The translations under genes were made by a program, and so were the position numbers. A stretch of DNA of 64,000 nucleotides from CAVSJO01 sp963728445. GTDB lineage: Bacteria > Gemmatimonadota > Gemmatimonadetes > Longimicrobiales > RSA9. The stretch spans positions 124,001 through 188,000 of the forward strand of contig CAVSJO010000001.1 in the NCBI GenBank assembly GCA_963728445.1. Reading direction: 5' to 3'. How positions within the stretch are numbered: the first letter of the stretch is position 1; each line of letters opens with the position of its first letter. The notes beneath the pieces are model-generated. The model searched no databases. It saw only the letters and a list, made by a program, of their open reading frames with translations, and was not told the origin of the DNA. Below, piece by piece: positions 60,501 to 64,000 of this stretch.

Positions 60501-62372
60501 ATGCGAATTGCACTGAACCGACTGCTGCTGGTCTCGAGCGCCGTGGCGCTGGCGGCCGCGCTGGTGCCGGCGGGCCTGGCCCTGGACCGGCGCCTGGCGG
60601 CGGACCTCGAGGCCCGGGCCCGCTCAGAGCTGCACCGTGCGCCCATGGTCCTGGCCGACCGGGACAAGGCACGCTCCGACGCGCTCATGATGCACGCCCA
60701 GGAGCTGGCGGCGACGCCCCGACTGGCGGAGGCCCTCGCCGCCGGTGACTCCGTCGGCGCGTCCGAGCTGCGCTCGCCGTTCGCGGGCGAGCAGCCGATG
60801 GTCGTCGGACCATCGGGTTCGGCGTGGCTGGGACCGGCGGTGCCCTCGGGTCTGGTGGAGGCCACGCGGGAAGGACACATGCCCGTCGCCTACGCGCCGG
60901 CGGACAGCGGGATCCGCGTGATGGCGCTCGCCCCCGTCCGTGCCGGCGAGCGCTGGGTCGGCGCGGCCGGCGTCTCCCAGCCGGTGGATGATGCCGTCGC
61001 AGCGACCCTGGCGGGACTCACGGCGGCGGACGTCGTCGTCGTCCGGAGGGACGTGGGGGCGGACGGGTCGGCCTCTTCCCGGGTCGTCGCGTCCACGGCG
61101 GATAGCGCGGCGTCCGCGGCGGCCGCCGCGCTCGCAACCTCCCCGGACGTGGAAGAGGTGTCGCTGGCGGGCGAGCGGGCCTGGGCCGTGTCCGCGTCTC
61201 TGGGCGACGTCGGGCGCGTCGTATTCGTCCGCCATGCCCGCCGCGAGCTGGGCATCCTGCCGGGACTTCGTCGCAGCGCCTACTTCGCCGGAGGCCTCGC
61301 CCTCGTCCTCGCGCTGCTGCTGGCCGGCGTCGTGGGCATGCTCGTGACGCTGCCGGTCCGGGACCTCGCGGACGCTGCGGACCGCCTGGCGGACGGGGAC
61401 TTCGACGCACCGCTGCGCCGCTCGGTCATCTCCGAGGTCGATCGGATGTCGGGCGCATTCGCCCGCATGCGCACCGCCCTGGCGAGCCGCCTGCGGGAGC
61501 TGGCCAGCGCCAACCGCGAGTTGGAGCGGAGGGAGGAGCGGCTGCGGACGCTGCAGGCGGAGATGATCCAGCGGGACCGCCTCGTCGCCAGCGGGCGGCT
61601 CGTGACGGAGCTCGCCCACGAGATCCGCAACCCCGTCGCGAACGTGCGGAATTGTCTGGAGGTCGTGCGTCGAGGCGTGAACGACGATCCGCGCCTTCGT
61701 GACTTCGCAGACCTCGCCATCGACGAGCTGTTGCGCATGCACGAGCTCGCGGAGCAGATGCTCGATCTGAACCGTCCTGACGACCCGGCCGCCGATCGCT
61801 GCGACGGGGACGAAGTGGTGGTCCGCGTCGCGCGCCTGTTCGACGCGGGAACGTTGCACGGACGCTGGCACATCCGCGCCCAGGGGGAGGTGGGGGAAGT
61901 CGCGGTTTCGCCGGACGTCCTGAAGCAGGTCCTGACCAACCTCGTTCAGAACGCCCGGGAGGCGATGCCCGGCGGCGGCGTCGTGACGGTGGCGGCGGAG
62001 CCGACGGACCGTGCCGTCGCCCTCCACGTGATGGACGAGGGGACGGGCATTCCCGAGGATGTCCTGCCCCACGTCTTCGATCCGTTCTTCACGACCAAGG
62101 GCGAGGCCCGCGGCGTGGGGCTGGGTCTGTTCGTGGCGGAGGGGCTGGTGCGGGCCGCGGGCGGACGACTGTCCGCGCTCAACCGGACGGACGGCCCCGG
62201 CGCCCGGTTCACACTCGATCTGCCGCGACCCGGGGGCGGAGGGCAGGTCCGGGCACCAGCGGACGGGGAGCCGGGAGAACCGGAGTCGGGACGAGCGGAG
62301 TCGGAAGAAACGGAGGCGGCCCCGAATGGAGCGCGGGCCGGAACCCGGGAGGCGGCGGATGAGCGAAGCTGA
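60501..62372 (+). CDS. membrane sensor histidine kinase, partner of the second NtrC-type regulator
   Basis: 623 residues. TM1 at 6-28, periplasmic sensor of about 230 residues (a degenerate double-CACHE-like layout with VMALAPVRAGERWVGAAGVSQP), TM2 at about 260-285, HAMP (RDLADAADRLADGDFDAPL), coiled coil, HisKA with acceptor H373 (LAHEIRNP), HATPase_c (LVQNAREAM, DEGTGIP, TTKGEARGVGLGL). The C-terminal 50 residues are acidic and Pro-rich. Overlaps the regulator gene by 14 bases. Ligand unknown. Confidence 0.9.
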   Translation: MRIALNRLLLVSSAVALAAALVPAGLALDRRLAADLEARARSELHRAPMVLADRDKARSDALMMHAQELAATPRLAEALAAGDSVGASELRSPFAGEQPMVVGPSGSAWLGPAVPSGLVEATREGHMPVAYAPADSGIRVMALAPVRAGERWVGAAGVSQPVDDAVAATLAGLTAADVVVVRRDVGADGSASSRVVASTADSAASAAAAALATSPDVEEVSLAGERAWAVSASLGDVGRVVFVRHARRELGILPGLRRSAYFAGGLALVLALLLAGVVGMLVTLPVRDLADAADRLADGDFDAPLRRSVISEVDRMSGAFARMRTALASRLRELASANRELERREERLRTLQAEMIQRDRLVASGRLVTELAHEIRNPVANVRNCLEVVRRGVNDDPRLRDFADLAIDELLRMHELAEQMLDLNRPDDPAADRCDGDEVVVRVARLFDAGTLHGRWHIRAQGEVGEVAVSPDVLKQVLTNLVQNAREAMPGGGVVTVAAEPTDRAVALHVMDEGTGIPEDVLPHVFDPFFTTKGEARGVGLGLFVAEGLVRAAGGRLSALNRTDGPGARFTLDLPRPGGGGQVRAPADGEPGEPESGRAESEETEAAPNGARAGTREAADERS

Positions 62373-63717
62373 CGCTCGCATCCTGCTGGTGGACGACGAC
62401 CGGGCGTTCCGCGTCTCCACGTCGGAGCTCCTCCGGCAGGACGGCTACGAGGTGTTCCAGGCGGCCGACGCGCCGTCCGCGGACCGTGCGCTGGCGGCGA
62501 GCCCCTTCGATCTCGTGCTTCTCGACCTGCGCATGCCCGGGCTGGACGGGATGCAGCTCCTGGAGGTGATGCGGCGCCGGGGCCGGTCGGTTCCTGTCCT
62601 GATCGTTTCGGGATTCGGGACGGTGGAGTCCGCCGTGGAGGCACTCCACACCGGGGCCGACGACTTCCTCATGAAGCCGGTGGATCCGGACGTGCTGAGC
62701 GCCCGCGTCGCGGACATCCTGGCGCGGCGGCCGACGCCGGAACGGGTCGCCGACTCGCCCATCGACGGCATCGTCGGTCGGTCCCCGGCCATCCGGGAGG
62801 TCTTCGAGGCCATCCGCCGCGTCGCGCCCACGGATGCGACGGTGCTCGTCACAGGTGAGACGGGCACGGGCAAGGAGCTCGTCGCCCGGGCGATCCACCG
62901 CCTTTCTCCCCGCTCCCACCGTCCCTTCATCCCGGTGAACTGCGCCGCCCTGGCCGAAGGCGTCCTCGAGTCGGAGCTGTTCGGCCACGTGAAGGGCGCC
63001 TTCACCGGCGCCGTGCGGGACAAGGAAGGCCTCTTCGCCGCTGCCGACGGCGGGTCCCTCTTTCTCGACGAAGTGGGGGACATGGGGCGCCGCCTTCAGC
63101 AGCGGCTCCTCCGCGTCCTGCAGGAGCGCGAGGTCACGCCCGTCGGAGCCACCCGCGTCCATGCCGTGGACGCGCGCGTCATCGCCGCGACGAACCGGGA
63201 CCTGAAGCAGGACGTGAAAGATGGCTCGTTCAGGCAGGACCTGTTCTACCGGCTGAACATCTTCCACATCCACATGCCGCCGCTGAAGGAGCGGCGAGGC
63301 GACATTCCCATCCTCATCGAGCACACGCTCCGCCGCCTTCGCGAGCGGTTGCCCGGCTCGCCCGACCTGGAGTGCTCCCCCTTCGCCATCCGCCTGCTCC
63401 GACGGCACGAATGGCCCGGCAACGTGCGCGAGCTTGCCGCCGTTCTCGAGAGCTCGGCCATCCGGGCCGGCCGGGGGCGTATCGAGGCGCAGCATCTTCC
63501 CGAGTCGGTACGGGGCGCCGACCCCGGAACCTCGCACGATCCAGAAGCGGGCTACTACCGTGCTCCCGACGACGAGGCCGACGAGCGCGCCGAAATCCTG
63601 GCCGCCCTGGACGCCGCCGAAGGCGTGCGCAGCCGGGCTGCCGAGATCCTCGGCATGAGCCGCACGACCCTCTGGCGAAAGCTGAAGCAGTACGGATTGG
63701 AGGATCCGGGTCAGTGA
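62359..63717 (+). CDS. NtrC-family sigma-54-dependent response regulator (second copy)
   Basis: 452 residues, GGGAGG upstream of ATG 62359. Receiver with D56 as phosphoacceptor; AAA+ with GETGTGKE near 166, the usual GAFTGA near 213, FLDEVGDM; Fis-type HTH at the end (RSRAAEILGMSRTTLW). Paralogous in layout to the regulator at 1017-2396, which has GAYTGA instead. Activates sigma-54 promoters in answer to the kinase encoded before it; targets unknown. Confidence 0.92.
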   Translation: MSEADARILLVDDDRAFRVSTSELLRQDGYEVFQAADAPSADRALAASPFDLVLLDLRMPGLDGMQLLEVMRRRGRSVPVLIVSGFGTVESAVEALHTGADDFLMKPVDPDVLSARVADILARRPTPERVADSPIDGIVGRSPAIREVFEAIRRVAPTDATVLVTGETGTGKELVARAIHRLSPRSHRPFIPVNCAALAEGVLESELFGHVKGAFTGAVRDKEGLFAAADGGSLFLDEVGDMGRRLQQRLLRVLQEREVTPVGATRVHAVDARVIAATNRDLKQDVKDGSFRQDLFYRLNIFHIHMPPLKERRGDIPILIEHTLRRLRERLPGSPDLECSPFAIRLLRRHEWPGNVRELAAVLESSAIRAGRGRIEAQHLPESVRGADPGTSHDPEAGYYRAPDDEADERAEILAALDAAEGVRSRAAEILGMSRTTLWRKLKQYGLEDPGQ

Positions 63718-63811
63718 GTGCCGCGAGCGGCGTCCCCACGAGCAGCGCCGCGGTTCCCGGATGCCGTCCGAGCGGACTGCTCGCCAGCCGGATAGCGGAT
63801 GCCCTTCGAAT

Positions 63812-64000
63812 TCATCCGCCGCCGAGGCGGCCGGTGCGGATGAGGTAGGCGCGCATGTCGCCCACGTCGTAGCGGCCATTCCTGTTACCCTCGTGATCCA
63901 GGAACGCGGTGGTCGCCGCGGGCAGGGCGGAGGTATCGGCGAGGCCGGCGGTGAGCAGCGACGTCGCGAGATCGGGATCGACGATTCGGAGCCGCAGGGT
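63812..64000 (-). CDS. C-terminal end of a secreted protein with dockerin/EF-hand-like tail (partial)
   Basis: The minus strand is open from the window edge to TGA 63814-63812, 62 residues. It ends FLDHEGNRNGRYDVGDMRAYL, a calcium-loop pattern (D, E, N, N, then Y-D-V-G-D) followed by an LIRTGRL helix, as in type-I dockerin halves and in the C-terminal tails of many secreted Gemmatimonadota peptidases. The catalytic part lies outside the window, so its activity is unknown. Confidence 0.7.
   Translation of the reverse strand, partial: TLRLRIVDPDLATSLLTAGLADTSALPAATTAFLDHEGNRNGRYDVGDMRAYLIRTGRLGGG

Overview
The window is high-GC bacterial DNA packed with short-spaced genes and has no tRNA, rRNA, CRISPR array or transposase that I can see. 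The gene set points to a Gram-negative heterotroph, most plausibly Gemmatimonadota: a SusC/SusD pair, an MacB/FtsX-type duplicated permease without its own ATPase, a tricorn-type protease, an LVIVD-repeat lipoprotein beside a DUF305 protein, NtrC-type two-component systems and a dockerin-like C-terminal tail. The phylum is an inference from gene content. Genes within operons are joined by four-base stop/start overlaps (ATGA, GTGA, once apparently CTGA), and I used these to choose many starts.

Left part (1-8.1 kb): two Rieske proteins; an NtrC-type regulator and its histidine kinase on the minus strand; a divergent outer-membrane porin plus PstS-like binding protein; then a minus-strand set of a beta-propeller protein, a DinB-like protein and an epimerase gene that has lost its middle. 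8.2-15.8 kb: a complete RND efflux operon (Cys-rich leader peptide, OmpR-type regulator, kinase, TolC, adaptor, permease) ending at a triple-hairpin tandem repeat.

16-30.7 kb is a mixed housekeeping and secreted-protein region: DUF4242 protein, a tricorn-like protease split by one extra base, LVIVD/DUF305 pair, FAD monooxygenase, histidine phosphatase, amidohydrolase, MATE transporter, lipoprotein, L,D-transpeptidase-like protein and an AlkA-like glycosylase. 30.9-37.4 kb has the duplicated permease, a penicillin-acylase-family hydrolase and a DacB-type D-Ala-D-Ala carboxypeptidase.

The most interesting part is 37.4-53.4 kb: a GntR/FCD regulator, SusC/SusD, two paralogous serine hydrolases flanking an N-acyl-D-amino-acid-deacylase-like enzyme, a serine hydrolase fused to a VanX-type D-Ala-D-Ala dipeptidase, a GNAT, an enolase-superfamily enzyme of the OSBS/N-succinylamino-acid-racemase type, and an amino-acid permease. 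Together they look like a system for importing and degrading D-amino-acid-containing material (for example cell-wall peptides) and turning D- into L-amino acids through N-succinyl intermediates. Two similar GntR-type boxes sit before the regulator gene and before susC.

The right end (53.4-64 kb) holds a VOC protein, a HerA-like ATPase, a membrane TPR protein, a spondin-like lipoprotein, a second kinase/NtrC-regulator pair behind a cluster of LacI-type half-sites, and the dockerin-like end of a gene running off the window. A palindrome built on GGCGACGTCGCC recurs at eight or more loci, mostly in intergenic DNA and protein linkers.
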